Positions 7,488-15,521 of a DNA stretch of 64,000 nt are shown one piece after another. The number at the start of each line of letters is the position of its first letter. The first letter of the stretch is position 1. The notes below the pieces were generated by a model, which worked only from the letters and a program-made list of their open reading frames with translations, did no database searches and was not told where the DNA came from. This DNA comes from Anaeromassilibacillus senegalensis (lineage in GTDB: Bacteria > Bacillota > Clostridia > Oscillospirales > Acutalibacteraceae), in contig NZ_JAFBIT010000001.1 of the NCBI RefSeq assembly GCF_021531715.1, positions 372,001-436,000 of the forward strand, written 5' to 3'. A program made the translations under genes and the position numbers.

Positions 7488-7797
7488 TAAAAAACGCTCT
7501 CACCCCCAAGTTCCAGATACTCAGGGACGAGAGCTTAGCTCACGTGTTACCACCCTAATTCACCCGCACCTCACGGAGCGGGCCTTGTTGGGTTCGGGCC
7601 GGAAATGATCGGCCGAAACCCTATCGCTGTCACGGGCGATCCCGTCGCAGCCTACACCGCGAAAGCGGTTCGGTGCGCAGCTCGGAGACCATGTTCGGCA
7701 AGGCTGGCTTTACCCATTCGCAGCACATCCGAAGATGATGGGATTCTCTGCAAAAGCTGCATTTTGCCTACTCTTTCTCGTCAAAGCCATTTTCTGT
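7488..7797 (-). promoter_or_regulatory. T-box riboswitch, methionine specifier, upstream of metG
   Basis: Read on the minus strand, the leader begins with GACGAGAAAGAGTA (7769-7782), the conserved stem I AGTA region. Next comes CCGAACATGGTC, where the specifier codon ATG occupies 7692-7690 after the usual GAAC. The T-box TTAGGGTGGTAACACG lies within 7544-7562. The terminator arms GCTCTC and GAGAGC with a T6 run span 7488-7535. The Met specifier agrees with the downstream metG. Uncharged tRNA-Met should bind and favour the antiterminator. Confidence 0.93.
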
Positions 7798-7803
7798 ACG
7801 CCC

Positions 7804-7832
7804 ATTATACCACGGCAAAGCCGCAGCGTCAA
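7804..7832 (-). promoter_or_regulatory. Sigma-A promoter of metG
   Basis: On the minus strand TTGACG (7827-7832), 17 bp, then TATAAT (7804-7809). Transcription would start near 7797, at the 5' end of the T-box leader and just beyond the stop of the upstream surface protein gene. Confidence 0.88.
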
Positions 7833-7844
7833 CGGCTGATGTGC

Positions 7845-8930
7845 CTATTTATCCTCGTCGTTTGGGTCGTGTGACTTGCCGAAGCGCTGCACAAACACAA
7901 CAAAACCCATGCCTGCGCCGACGGAAATCAGGACGATCGCCATCGTCTCGAAGCGATCGGCGCGGGTATCGTAGGGCACAGTGCCGGACGAAACGTACAC
8001 CGTGTCCACGGCGCCAGTGGGCAGGGTGCTGCCGGATTGTGCTGGCAGGTCGTCTGTGTCGCCGGTGTCTGCGCTGCTTGCTTCGCCGGTCGACCCTGCT
8101 GAGGCGCTGTGACTGCCGGAGGTACCGGAGGAGCCGGCAGCGGTGCTCGGCGCAGAGACCTTTGTCAAGCGCGTCACCGATACGGTGTAGACTGATTTTG
8201 TGACACCGTCCTCGGCCGTGACGGTAAAGCTGAAATCGACTGTGCTGCCGCCTGCGCCAAGATTTTTCCGGTTCACCCGCACCGTCGCACCGTCCGCCGG
8301 GACGGCGTCAAAGACGAGAGAGGCGCTCGAGAATGGTACGTCCAGCGTGTACTCGAGAATTTCCGGATCAAACGGCGGGACGAGCGTGCCGACCGGCGGT
8401 GTGAGGGAGAGCAGCGAGCTGTCGGATGCGGGATCGGGCGCAAACGGCACTTCAAGCTCCAGGCTTTCCGGTTCATCCAGCAACGGGCTCGCGTCCGCCG
8501 CGGCAGCGTCCATCACAGAGATGCGCAGAGGCAGGGTTTCCATAAGCGAATCGGCGCTGGTTCGGAAGGTGAGCGTCAGCGTCCCGTTTTCCGGCAGACT
8601 GCGGCTGTTCTTCGTGGTATAAACGACGGCGAGACGGCCGTCCTGCTCCGAGGTATAGATATAGGCGTCCCGGAGGTTTTCCGAGAAAACCGCCTTGGCC
8701 TGCATGATGTCGGTGGGATCGTATTCCGCAAAAAGGACGAATGCGGAGAGTGTGCTTTCCGCAGGGGAAAGTACAACGCTGAACGACGAACCGCGGCGAA
8801 TCTCCTCCGGTTCTTTGAAGACATGGAATAATCCCTCTGCTTCATCCGCAGAGACGTCCGGGCAGAGCATGAGCAGGCAAAACAGCCATGCGGCGGCACA
8901 AAGCAGGTAATTTATGATGCCTTTCTGCAT
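7845..8930 (-). CDS. Secreted, membrane-anchored protein with cohesin-like and cadherin-like beta-sandwich domains
   Basis: A 361-residue exported protein. An N-terminal signal peptide (hydrophobic to about residue 28, then DVSADEA) precedes a beta-rich segment (RRGSSFSVVLS, LSAFVLFAEYDP) resembling cohesin/BACON-like extracellular domains, about 35-140. Residues ~170-255 (LLSLTPPVGTLVPPFDPEI, YTLDVPF, TAEDGVTKSVYTVSVTR) match the cadherin-like beta-sandwich repeat found in surface proteins. A Ser/Gly/Thr-rich linker follows, then a C-terminal membrane helix (MAIVLISVGAGMGFVVFV) with a short charged tail. There is no LPXTG motif. It lies 5 bp downstream of the xre gene and is probably co-transcribed with it. 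Function is unknown; the domains suggest adhesion or cell-surface assembly. Confidence 0.7.
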   Translation of the reverse strand: MQKGIINYLLCAAAWLFCLLMLCPDVSADEAEGLFHVFKEPEEIRRGSSFSVVLSPAESTLSAFVLFAEYDPTDIMQAKAVFSENLRDAYIYTSEQDGRLAVVYTTKNSRSLPENGTLTLTFRTSADSLMETLPLRISVMDAAAADASPLLDEPESLELEVPFAPDPASDSSLLSLTPPVGTLVPPFDPEILEYTLDVPFSSASLVFDAVPADGATVRVNRKNLGAGGSTVDFSFTVTAEDGVTKSVYTVSVTRLTKVSAPSTAAGSSGTSGSHSASAGSTGEASSADTGDTDDLPAQSGSTLPTGAVDTVYVSSGTVPYDTRADRFETMAIVLISVGAGMGFVVFVQRFGKSHDPNDEDK

Positions 8931-8935
8931 ACACT

Positions 8936-9190
8936 TTATTCAGCGGACGGCGTGCGGAGCAGCTCGTCGAGAGAAATACGAAACACGTTGGCAAGCGCGC
9001 ACAGTTCAATATCCGTAACGTAGCGCTTGTTCGTCTCAATCCGCGTGATGACGTTTTTGTCCATGTCCATACCAAGCAGCTGCAGACGGCCGGCAAGCTC
9101 GCGCTGCGACCAGCCTGCTTCGCGCCGGAGTGCAATCAGGCGTTCCGCGATCAGATTCCGTTTTCCGTTTACCGTGCAGGGCCTTGCCAT
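8936..9190 (-). CDS. XRE-family helix-turn-helix regulator
   Basis: An 84-residue protein that is almost all one lambda-repressor-like HTH domain. IAERLIALRREAGWSQRELA holds helix 1 and the recognition entry, and NVITRIETNKRYVTDIELCALANVFRISLDELL completes the Cro/C1 pattern. I chose the ATG at 9190; a GTG three codons upstream (9199) is also possible because AGAAAGG sits just before it. It is followed by the surface protein gene after 5 bp. An inverted pair of TTTTGTCTCA decamers flanks its promoter region, hinting at autoregulation. Confidence 0.85.
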   Translation of the reverse strand: MARPCTVNGKRNLIAERLIALRREAGWSQRELAGRLQLLGMDMDKNVITRIETNKRYVTDIELCALANVFRISLDELLRTPSAE

Positions 9191-9210
9191 TTTCTCCACA
9201 GCCTTTCTGG

Positions 9211-9292
9211 TTTTGTCTCATTTTCCGCACCGAATTCTCAACCAGATTTTACCAAAGCGCTTGTCGGATTTGGTTGCAAAATTGAGACAAAA
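9211..9292 (-). promoter_or_regulatory. xre promoter region with inverted decamer repeats
   Basis: TTTTGTCTCA at 9211-9220 is repeated inverted as TGAGACAAAA at 9283-9292, a perfect 10-bp match. Between them, on the minus strand, TGGTAAAAT (9246-9254) is an extended -10. The -35 is poor. The repeats are candidate binding sites for the XRE protein. The 336-bp gap from 9201 to 9536 also holds the plus-strand promoter annotated next, and nothing else I can name. Confidence 0.5.
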
Positions 9293-9428
9293 CGGGGAAT
9301 ATATCAAAAACTGTCGAAAAAGCCGGGGGGCTTTCCTGCGAATCCAACAAATACAAAACTTTTGGGTCGAAAATTTTTCGAGAGTGTTACAAAGATTTTA
9401 CGTTTTTGGGAACTTTGGGCGAAAAGTA

Positions 9429-9457
9429 TGGAGATTTTCACCCGGTTGTGCTATACT
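9429..9457 (+). promoter_or_regulatory. Probable promoter of the glycerophosphotransferase genes
   Basis: TGCTATACT (9449-9457) is an extended -10. TGGAGA (9429-9434) is a 4-of-6 match to the -35, 17 bp upstream. It lies 80 bp before the ATG at 9537. Confidence 0.6.
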
Positions 9458-9536
9458 TGTCCCGATTACATGCGGGAATAGGAGCGGGCTGCCCGGCAGC
9501 CAGAGAAGAAGTAACGGCGAAAGGAAAGAAACCGCG

Positions 9537-10694
9537 ATGAAAAAGAAAATATTGCTCGGTTTAATCGCGCTGTTTAAGGCTGTGTACGGGGCTTTCTATG
9601 CGCTCATGAAGCTGCGGCCTCTCCGGAGAAAGGTCGTGATGATCAGCCGGCAGTCGAACAAGCTTCGTCCGGATTTCGAGCAGATCGGTGCGGAAATCGC
9701 GCGCCGGGACCACACGGTACGCATCGTCTACCTCTGTCGGGAAACCGGTGATACGCTTTTTGAAAGGCTGCGCTACGGATTCCACCTTCTGAACAGTGCT
9801 GCACAGCTTTCCACAGCCAGAGTCTGTATTGTGGATGGCTACTGTATTCCGGTCAGCATGTTGAAGCATCGGCCCGAGCTGTACGTTATTCAGGTGTGGC
9901 ACGCGCTCGGCGCGATCAAAAAGTTCGGTAAGCAGTCGCTTTCCGCGCCGGGCGGACGGGATCGGGAGATTGCCGAGCATATGGATATGCACAGAAACTA
10001 CGACTGTGTGCTTTGCGCCAGCCGACGTACCGCCGCCATTTATCAGGAGGCGTTCGGCGTCACGAAGGACAAGCTGCGCGTAATCGGCGTGCCGCGTGTC
10101 GATGCTATCCTGAAAATGGATCGTTCGCGCTGCCGTCGCCGTTTCTATGCGGCGTATCCGGAGCTGCGCGGCAAGAAAAACGTCCTGTATGTGCCGACCT
10201 TCCGCGACGGCAAAATGCCTGAGCTGGAGCCGGTTCTGCGCGAGGCGGAGCAGGCGGGTGTCAATCTGATTGTCCGGCTTCACCCGCTTGATCGGGAGCG
10301 CCTGAAAAAGCATCCGGAAATGCCGCCGTTCCTCGAGTGCGACAAGTTCGGCACCTTTACGCTGATGGCGGCCGCCGACGCTGTGATCACAGACTATTCT
10401 GCGATTTCCATCGAAGCCAGTCTGATCCGCAAGCCCGTTTATTTCTATGTATACGACCTCGAGGCGTACGCTGAAACGCGCGGCCTGAATTTCGATCCCC
10501 TCGCCGAGATGCCATACTGCGCCTCGAAGGACTTCGGCACGCTGCTGGACAAGATCCTGCATGAGCCGTACGATTTCGAAAAGCTCGAAGCCTTCCGCCG
10601 CGAATTCGTCGAAACCTGCGACGAAAACAACGTCGTGCGGATTGTAGATTTGATTTTTTCGAAGCTAGACGAGCGGCTTTTTGCCGCATCTTAA
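9537..10694 (+). CDS. CDP-glycerol glycerophosphotransferase family protein (TagB/TagF-like)
   Basis: A 385-residue protein of the TagB/TagF wall teichoic acid polymerase family. VIQVWHALGAIKKFG, VIGVPRVDAI and VLYVPTFRDG are characteristic, and the C-terminal VRLHPLD and DAVITDYSAISIEA segments hold the conserved His and the DYS motif of the nucleotide-binding half. It has a short hydrophobic, basic N-terminus suited to peripheral membrane binding. It should transfer a polyol phosphate from a CDP-alcohol to a lipid-linked acceptor on the inner face of the membrane. A single unit (TagB-like primase) or ribitol specificity are both possible. GAAAGGAAAG precedes the ATG. The downstream GT2-TagF fusion and tagD point to one pathway. 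Confidence 0.85.
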   Translation: MKKKILLGLIALFKAVYGAFYALMKLRPLRRKVVMISRQSNKLRPDFEQIGAEIARRDHTVRIVYLCRETGDTLFERLRYGFHLLNSAAQLSTARVCIVDGYCIPVSMLKHRPELYVIQVWHALGAIKKFGKQSLSAPGGRDREIAEHMDMHRNYDCVLCASRRTAAIYQEAFGVTKDKLRVIGVPRVDAILKMDRSRCRRRFYAAYPELRGKKNVLYVPTFRDGKMPELEPVLREAEQAGVNLIVRLHPLDRERLKKHPEMPPFLECDKFGTFTLMAAADAVITDYSAISIEASLIRKPVYFYVYDLEAYAETRGLNFDPLAEMPYCASKDFGTLLDKILHEPYDFEKLEAFRREFVETCDENNVVRIVDLIFSKLDERLFAAS

Positions 10695-10735
10695 TATGTA
10701 AAAAATAAGTTCTGCATGACAAAAGGAGAAATACT

Positions 10736-13366
10736 GTGATTACGGATTCAGCGGTAAAAGTGAGCGTTATCGTTCCGGTATATAATGTTGAAGAATATCT
10801 GGAAAGATGTTTGGATTCTCTTGTGCATCAGACGTTACAGGAGCTTCAGATTATTGTTGTCAATGATGGAACTCCAGACCATGCACAGGACATCATTGAT
10901 CGGTATGTGCAAAATTTCCCCAATAAAGTGATTGGCCTGAAAAAAGAAAACGGCGGTTTATCGGACGCGAGAAATTATGGAATTCCGTATGCTGTGGGGG
11001 AATACATCGGCTTTGTTGACAGCGACGATTATCTGGATATTACCATGTACGAAAAGCTGTACAATCGGGCAGTGGAAACAGATTCCGATATTGTTACCTG
11101 TGGGTATTATGGCGTAGATGAAAGCAAGGACGATTACCGTTATTTTCAAAAAGGCAATATGATTCAATATGGGATGAGTCTGCATGATAATCCTAAGCTT
11201 TTATATACGAATGCACCATATGCATGGAATAAGATTTATCGAAGAGAGTTGTTTCTTAAAACTGGAATCCGGTTCCCCAAAGGAAAGATATACGAAGATA
11301 TTGCAACGATCTATCCGTTGATGCTGCATGCAAACCGGATCTCAAAAGTTGATGAGGCACTTTATTACTATATTCTTCAGCGGAAAGGGGCGATTACAGC
11401 AACCTTTTCTGAGAATATTCTTCAGATGTATACTTCGCTTGCCATCATGAATGAACATTATATGCGGGAAGGAGTATTCGAAGAATTTAAGGAGGTTCTC
11501 GGGTTTATCAATCTGAAGCATACGATTCTGCGCTTCAGAGATTTTACTTCGTACTCAAACCGAAAGCTGCAGTTTGCTATGATTCGGGAAGGCTTTGCGC
11601 ATTTGGATCGATATTTTGATGACTGGCGGAATAATCAGACTTTCTTTGCTTTCTATTTTTCGAAAAAAAAGGTGCTTGGAGCGCTTGCCAAGCATAAGTG
11701 GGTCTGGTATTTATACAGCCTGATGCCGAACAGTTTCGCAATTGCAGGGAAAAAAATTGGCAAGATCGGAAAAAAAGCTGTATGGGCATTTACAAAGCGA
11801 TCGTATTTGAATAAATATCGCTATGCGCGGAAAAGCCGCAGAAGTCCGATTGTCAAAAATCAGGTGCTCTTCGAGTCTTTTCATGGAACGAACCTGAATG
11901 ATTCTCCGTTTGCCATGATGAAAGAACTGGCAAAAGATGACCGGTTTAAAATCTACTATACTTCTAAAAAAGAATTGATGCCCGAACATCAAAAAATACT
12001 GGATACCTATGGGCTGGATCATGTCACGCTCGTGCCGTTAGGAACGAAGAAGTATCAGGATGTTCTGGCGACCAGTCAGTATTTGGTTAATAATGTCAGT
12101 TTTCCACCGTATTTTATCCGGCGTGAAGGCCAGGTGTATTTGAATACCTGGCATGGTACACCGCTTAAGACACTGGGGAAAAAGATGTCAAATGGCATTC
12201 AGGATATGAGCAATATGCAGAGGAATTTTCTGCAGAGCAGTTATTTACTTCATCCTAACCGTTACACGATGGATCATATGATGGAGGATTATAACCTGAA
12301 TCATCTTTTTACAGGAAAGGTTCTCCTGAGCGGTTATCCACGCAATTCTATATTCTGGGACCGCAATGCTGAAAAAGAGGTTCGCGTGAAGTACGGTATG
12401 GATGGCAAGGAGGTTTTTGCTTATATGCCGACATGGCGCGGTGCGATGAGCAGCAGTGCCAATCATGCGAGCTATGAGGAAGAAGTGCATGCAATTCTTC
12501 AGGCATTTGACAATACGCTGCATGAGAATCAGATTATGTATGTCAATCTGCATCCTCTTGTAAAGGATAAGGTTCCGATCGAGGGATTCCGGCATATTCA
12601 GAAGTTTCCCGATGATATTGACAATTATGCGTTTTTGAACGCTGTGGACGTTCTGATTACCGATTATTCCAGCGTGTTTTTTGATTACTCCATTACGAGA
12701 AAGCCGATTGTCTTGTTCATGTATGATTACGATGTTTACATGGCAGAGCGCGGTATGTATATGGATGTAAGAACGCTTCCGTTCGAGAAGATTTACTCGC
12801 TACAGGAAATGCTGGAATATTTCGGGAGAGAGGATAAGTCCGCTGGTTTGGATACAAAGGGGTATCAGGATTACTGCGAGTTATTCCTGAAGCATGATGC
12901 ACCGGAAAACATCCAGGATATCAACAACTTGGTTTTTTACGGTAGACATTCGGAGATAGAGGTGTACGATTATTCTGCAAACAGCCAGACCGAGCATACG
13001 TTGTATCTGGCGGATAAGATCAAGCATAAGAATAATTTCGAAAAACTTGCCGTTTTGGATCGGCTTGAAAACCCGATAGCCGTGTTTTTGCGCAGGGACT
13101 TTACTTCGCATACCTTGAATATTCTGAATGAAAAGTACAACGCATATCTGGATTACATTGTGATTGACACCCATATGTTCTTGTCTGTGAGGGAAAATAT
13201 AAAGCTTTTCCTCAGCAGAGAGAAGAACAAGTACAATTGCGATGCAATTTTTGAAACGGAACTCACCAGGATCCTGCCCAATCTCAAAATCCGGGAGGTT
13301 GTGGTTGGTGCGGACACATATAGGAATAACAGCATTCGGCATGCTGTTGAACAAATGAGAGAATGA
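10736..13366 (+). CDS. GT2 glycosyltransferase fused to CDP-glycerol glycerophosphotransferase
   Basis: An 876-residue bifunctional cell-wall polymer enzyme. Residues ~8-330 form a GT-A glycosyltransferase 2 domain: VSVIVPVYNVEEYLERCLDS, NDGTPD, NGGLSDARN and the metal-binding VDSDDYLD. Residues ~375-730 form a TagF/TagB glycerophosphotransferase domain: YLNTWHGTPLKTLGK, LSGYPRNSIF, YMPTWRGAM, NLHPLVKD and DVLITDYSSVFFDYS. The last ~140 residues show no motif I recognise. The start is GTG at 10736 behind AAAAGGAG. The gene is clearly AT-rich (24 of 60 and 21 of 60 G+C in two sampled 60-base blocks), unlike its neighbours, suggesting acquisition by transfer. tagD, 42 bp downstream, would supply CDP-glycerol. 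Confidence 0.9.
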   Translation: MITDSAVKVSVIVPVYNVEEYLERCLDSLVHQTLQELQIIVVNDGTPDHAQDIIDRYVQNFPNKVIGLKKENGGLSDARNYGIPYAVGEYIGFVDSDDYLDITMYEKLYNRAVETDSDIVTCGYYGVDESKDDYRYFQKGNMIQYGMSLHDNPKLLYTNAPYAWNKIYRRELFLKTGIRFPKGKIYEDIATIYPLMLHANRISKVDEALYYYILQRKGAITATFSENILQMYTSLAIMNEHYMREGVFEEFKEVLGFINLKHTILRFRDFTSYSNRKLQFAMIREGFAHLDRYFDDWRNNQTFFAFYFSKKKVLGALAKHKWVWYLYSLMPNSFAIAGKKIGKIGKKAVWAFTKRSYLNKYRYARKSRRSPIVKNQVLFESFHGTNLNDSPFAMMKELAKDDRFKIYYTSKKELMPEHQKILDTYGLDHVTLVPLGTKKYQDVLATSQYLVNNVSFPPYFIRREGQVYLNTWHGTPLKTLGKKMSNGIQDMSNMQRNFLQSSYLLHPNRYTMDHMMEDYNLNHLFTGKVLLSGYPRNSIFWDRNAEKEVRVKYGMDGKEVFAYMPTWRGAMSSSANHASYEEEVHAILQAFDNTLHENQIMYVNLHPLVKDKVPIEGFRHIQKFPDDIDNYAFLNAVDVLITDYSSVFFDYSITRKPIVLFMYDYDVYMAERGMYMDVRTLPFEKIYSLQEMLEYFGREDKSAGLDTKGYQDYCELFLKHDAPENIQDINNLVFYGRHSEIEVYDYSANSQTEHTLYLADKIKHKNNFEKLAVLDRLENPIAVFLRRDFTSHTLNILNEKYNAYLDYIVIDTHMFLSVRENIKLFLSREKNKYNCDAIFETELTRILPNLKIREVVVGADTYRNNSIRHAVEQMRE

Positions 13367-13408
13367 AAAGCGACCATTTTCGGCTGAAAGAAAGAAGGTA
13401 GATCAATA

Positions 13409-13816
13409 ATGAAAAGAGTTTTAACCTACGGTACGTTTGATCTGCTCCATTACGGGCATATCAATCTGCTCAAACGCGCAAAAGCGCTCGGCGATTATCT
13501 GATCGTCGCGCTTTCGACCGATGAGTTCAACGCAGGCAAGGGCAAGACTGCGTTTCATGATTACGAGACACGTAAGATGATGCTGGAAGCCATTCGGTAC
13601 GTCGACCTTGTGATCCCGGAGAAAAACTGGGAGCAGAAGATCAGCGATGTCAAGGACTATCACGTCGATATCGTCGTGATGGGCAGCGACTGGGCGGGCA
13701 GCGACCGCTTCGACTACCTCAAGGATTACTGCGAGCTCGTTTTCCTTGACCGCACGCCGGGAATTTCCACGACAAAGATCAAACACGATCTCGGACTGGT
13801 CAAGGACGAGACGTGA
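13409..13816 (+). CDS. tagD: Glycerol-3-phosphate cytidylyltransferase
   Basis: A 135-residue nucleotidyltransferase making CDP-glycerol from CTP and glycerol 3-phosphate. TYGTFDLLHYGHINLLKRA contains the HxGH-type motif (HYGH), and RTPGISTTKI is the RTxGISTT signature specific to TagD. Length is normal for the family. GAAAGAAGG precedes the ATG. Its product is the donor for the two glycerophosphotransferase family proteins just upstream. Base composition returns to that of the rest of the window here, unlike the preceding gene. Confidence 0.95.
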   Translation: MKRVLTYGTFDLLHYGHINLLKRAKALGDYLIVALSTDEFNAGKGKTAFHDYETRKMMLEAIRYVDLVIPEKNWEQKISDVKDYHVDIVVMGSDWAGSDRFDYLKDYCELVFLDRTPGISTTKIKHDLGLVKDET

Positions 13817-13824
13817 ATAAAGCG

Positions 13825-13866
13825 CGCTCCCCCTGCATATACTGGTTTCAGTATGCAGGGGGAGCG
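13825..13866 (+). promoter_or_regulatory. Hairpin enclosing the tspO Shine-Dalgarno
   Basis: GCTCCCCCTGCATA (13826-13839) and TATGCAGGGGGAGC (13852-13865) form a perfect 14-bp stem, extended by one C-G pair. The right arm contains GGGGGAG (13858-13864), the only Shine-Dalgarno for the ATG at 13875. It may also act as a weak terminator of tagD, but only four T follow. Confidence 0.7.
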
Positions 13867-13874
13867 TGACTTTT

Positions 13875-14345
13875 ATGAAGAAGCAGAGCGTTTACGGTTA
13901 TCTAATCGGCATCGGCGCGGCGGAGCTTGTCGGGCTTCTGGCCCGGCTTTTTTCCGGCGCAGGCGACCGGTTTTACGAAAAGCTGAATCAGCCCCCGCTA
14001 TTGCCGCCTGGCTGGGTGTTTCCGGTCGTGTGGACGATTCTGTACGCTCTGATGGGTGCGGCGTCGTATCAGATTTACAGCAGCCGCTCCGAGCTGCGCT
14101 GCGGGGCGCTTGTGCTGTATGCCATGCAGCTCGCGGTGAATTTCTTCTGGACGCTCGTGTTTTTCCGTTTCCACGCGCTCGGGGCGGCTGCTGCCATTCT
14201 GATCCTGCTCAGCGTCCTGATCGCGCTGACTGCTGTGTGGTTCTGGAAGATTCGCCGGAGCGCCGGGTGGATGATGCTGCCGTACCTTTTATGGACGCTC
14301 TTTGCACTGTACCTGAACCTCGGCGTCTATTTCCTGAATATGTGA
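13875..14345 (+). CDS. tspO: TspO/MBR family tryptophan-rich sensory protein
   Basis: A 156-residue five-helix membrane protein. PPLLPPGWVFPVVWTILYA is the family signature around helix 2, QLAVNFFWTLVFF and PYLLWTLFALYLNLGVYFLN the Trp/Asn-rich helices 4 and 5. Bacterial TspO binds porphyrins and related tetrapyrroles and affects stress or pigment responses; its role in an anaerobe is unclear. I chose ATG 13875. A GTG at 13866 immediately follows the Shine-Dalgarno and is less likely. The ribosome binding site lies within a stable hairpin, so translation could be gated. Confidence 0.9.
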   Translation: MKKQSVYGYLIGIGAAELVGLLARLFSGAGDRFYEKLNQPPLLPPGWVFPVVWTILYALMGAASYQIYSSRSELRCGALVLYAMQLAVNFFWTLVFFRFHALGAAAAILILLSVLIALTAVWFWKIRRSAGWMMLPYLLWTLFALYLNLGVYFLNM

Positions 14346-14350
14346 AGATA

Positions 14351-14389
14351 GAAAAGGAACACACTCGGCTTTGCGTGCGTTCCTTTTTC
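14351..14389 (+). terminator. Terminator between convergent tspO and ybaK
   Basis: GAAAAGGAAC and GTTCCTTTTTC form the outer stem with extra pairs inside. The T run on the plus strand serves tspO; the mirrored A/T tracts could also serve ybaK. Confidence 0.85.
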
Positions 14390-14402
14390 TGTTCCGTTAT
14401 CT

Positions 14403-14888
14403 TTATACTGTCAACTCTGCGTAGGTGCCGTCGACGAATGCGAGTAGTGCATCGGGTGATACGATGAGCTGCACGCCGCGCATGCCGCCGCTCACCGCGA
14501 TTGCGTCAAACAGCATCGCGGTTTCATCGATATACGTCGGGAACTTCTTTTTCATGCCGATGGGTGAGCAGCCGCCGCGGACGTAGCCGGTCGTCGGCAG
14601 GAGTTCCTTGACGTGGAGCATTTCCACGGCCTTATTGCCGCTCACACGCGCCGCCTTTTTGAGGTCCAGCTCCTCGGCGACCGGGATGCAGAACACGACG
14701 AAGCCGGTCTTGTCGCCGCGCGCGACGAGTGTTTTGAACACCGCCTCACGCGCCATGCCGACCGCATCTGCCGCATGTGTGCCGGAAAGATCGTTTTCCT
14801 CCCAGTCATACGTGCGAACCTCGTAGGGGATTTTGGCTGCGTCGAGCAGACGCATTGCGTTTGTCTTTTTGATTTCCGGGGAACTCAC
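14403..14888 (-). CDS. ybaK: Cys-tRNA(Pro) deacylase, YbaK/EbsC family
   Basis: A 161-residue editing protein that clears mischarged Cys-tRNA-Pro. KKTNAMRLLDAAKIPYEVRT is the typical start of YbaK. EAVFKTLVARGDK carries the conserved Lys, and VRGGCSPIGMKKKFPTYID holds the GxxSPxG motif with the usual KK. Length matches the family. Its start overlaps the stop of the upstream GDSL hydrolase gene by 4 bp (ATGA), so the two are co-translated although no functional link is known. Confidence 0.94.
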   Translation of the reverse strand: MSSPEIKKTNAMRLLDAAKIPYEVRTYDWEENDLSGTHAADAVGMAREAVFKTLVARGDKTGFVVFCIPVAEELDLKKAARVSGNKAVEMLHVKELLPTTGYVRGGCSPIGMKKKFPTYIDETAMLFDAIAVSGGMRGVQLIVSPDALLAFVDGTYAELTV

Positions 14889-15481
14889 GCCTTGTCAAGC
14901 TCCTTCAGAATGAGATCGACGGCCTGAGCTGCACATTTGCGGTAGCCCTCCTCGGTGAGGTGGAGCATGTCCTCGCACTTGTAGTAGTTCTTGTCCTCTT
15001 TGCAGAGTGCGTACAGGTCGTTGACCGTGATGCCCTCCTCAGCCATCAGCTTTTTCGCGGCGTCGTTGTACAGCTCGACCCACGCGTTGTTGTAGTGGAT
15101 ACTGTCCGCCTCGGTGCCGGTGTTGTCCGCCGCGACGCCCGGCTCGAGAATCGGGGTGGTTGTAGCAAAGATGATTTTCGCACCGTTCTGGCGGCACTCA
15201 CCGATGATGCGCTTCAGGAAATGCACGTATTCCTCCACCGGGTGCATCGCCGTCTGCATCGGCGGCTCGATGTTCATATCCCAGTAGCCGTTGTTCCAGT
15301 GTACCACGTCGAATTTGCCGAAGTTTTTGAACATCTGGTTGGCCTGCCAGAGCGTGTAGGCGGCAAAGCGGCCGTTGTCCTCTGCGTCGTACACAACCTC
15401 GCACTTGCCTTCGAGCAGTTCCTTAACATAATCGTCGTAGCCCATGCGAATCGAATCGCCGAGCAGCAGAACTCTTTTCAT
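14885..15481 (-). CDS. SGNH/GDSL-family hydrolase
   Basis: A 198-residue hydrolase. The GDS block is VLLLGDSIRMGYDDYV with the nucleophile Ser, WNNGYWDMN gives the Asn block, and CEDMLHLTEEGY provides the catalytic Asp and His (DxxH). Residues between are typical of SGNH esterases or acyl hydrolases. There is no signal peptide, so it is cytoplasmic; the substrate is unknown. I chose ATG 15481 because GAAAGGAC lies about 10 bases before it. A GTG nine bases upstream is too close to that site. It is the first gene of a two-gene unit with ybaK behind a good promoter. Confidence 0.85.
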   Translation of the reverse strand: MKRVLLLGDSIRMGYDDYVKELLEGKCEVVYDAEDNGRFAAYTLWQANQMFKNFGKFDVVHWNNGYWDMNIEPPMQTAMHPVEEYVHFLKRIIGECRQNGAKIIFATTTPILEPGVAADNTGTEADSIHYNNAWVELYNDAAKKLMAEEGITVNDLYALCKEDKNYYKCEDMLHLTEEGYRKCAAQAVDLILKELDKA

Positions 15482-15521
15482 ATTCAACACTGTCCTTTCT
15501 GTACCGTACTGTTTTAAGCTT

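Noticed and set aside
7605-7874. Short plus-strand frame in front of metG
   Set aside because: It lies antisense in the T-box leader and promoter of metG.
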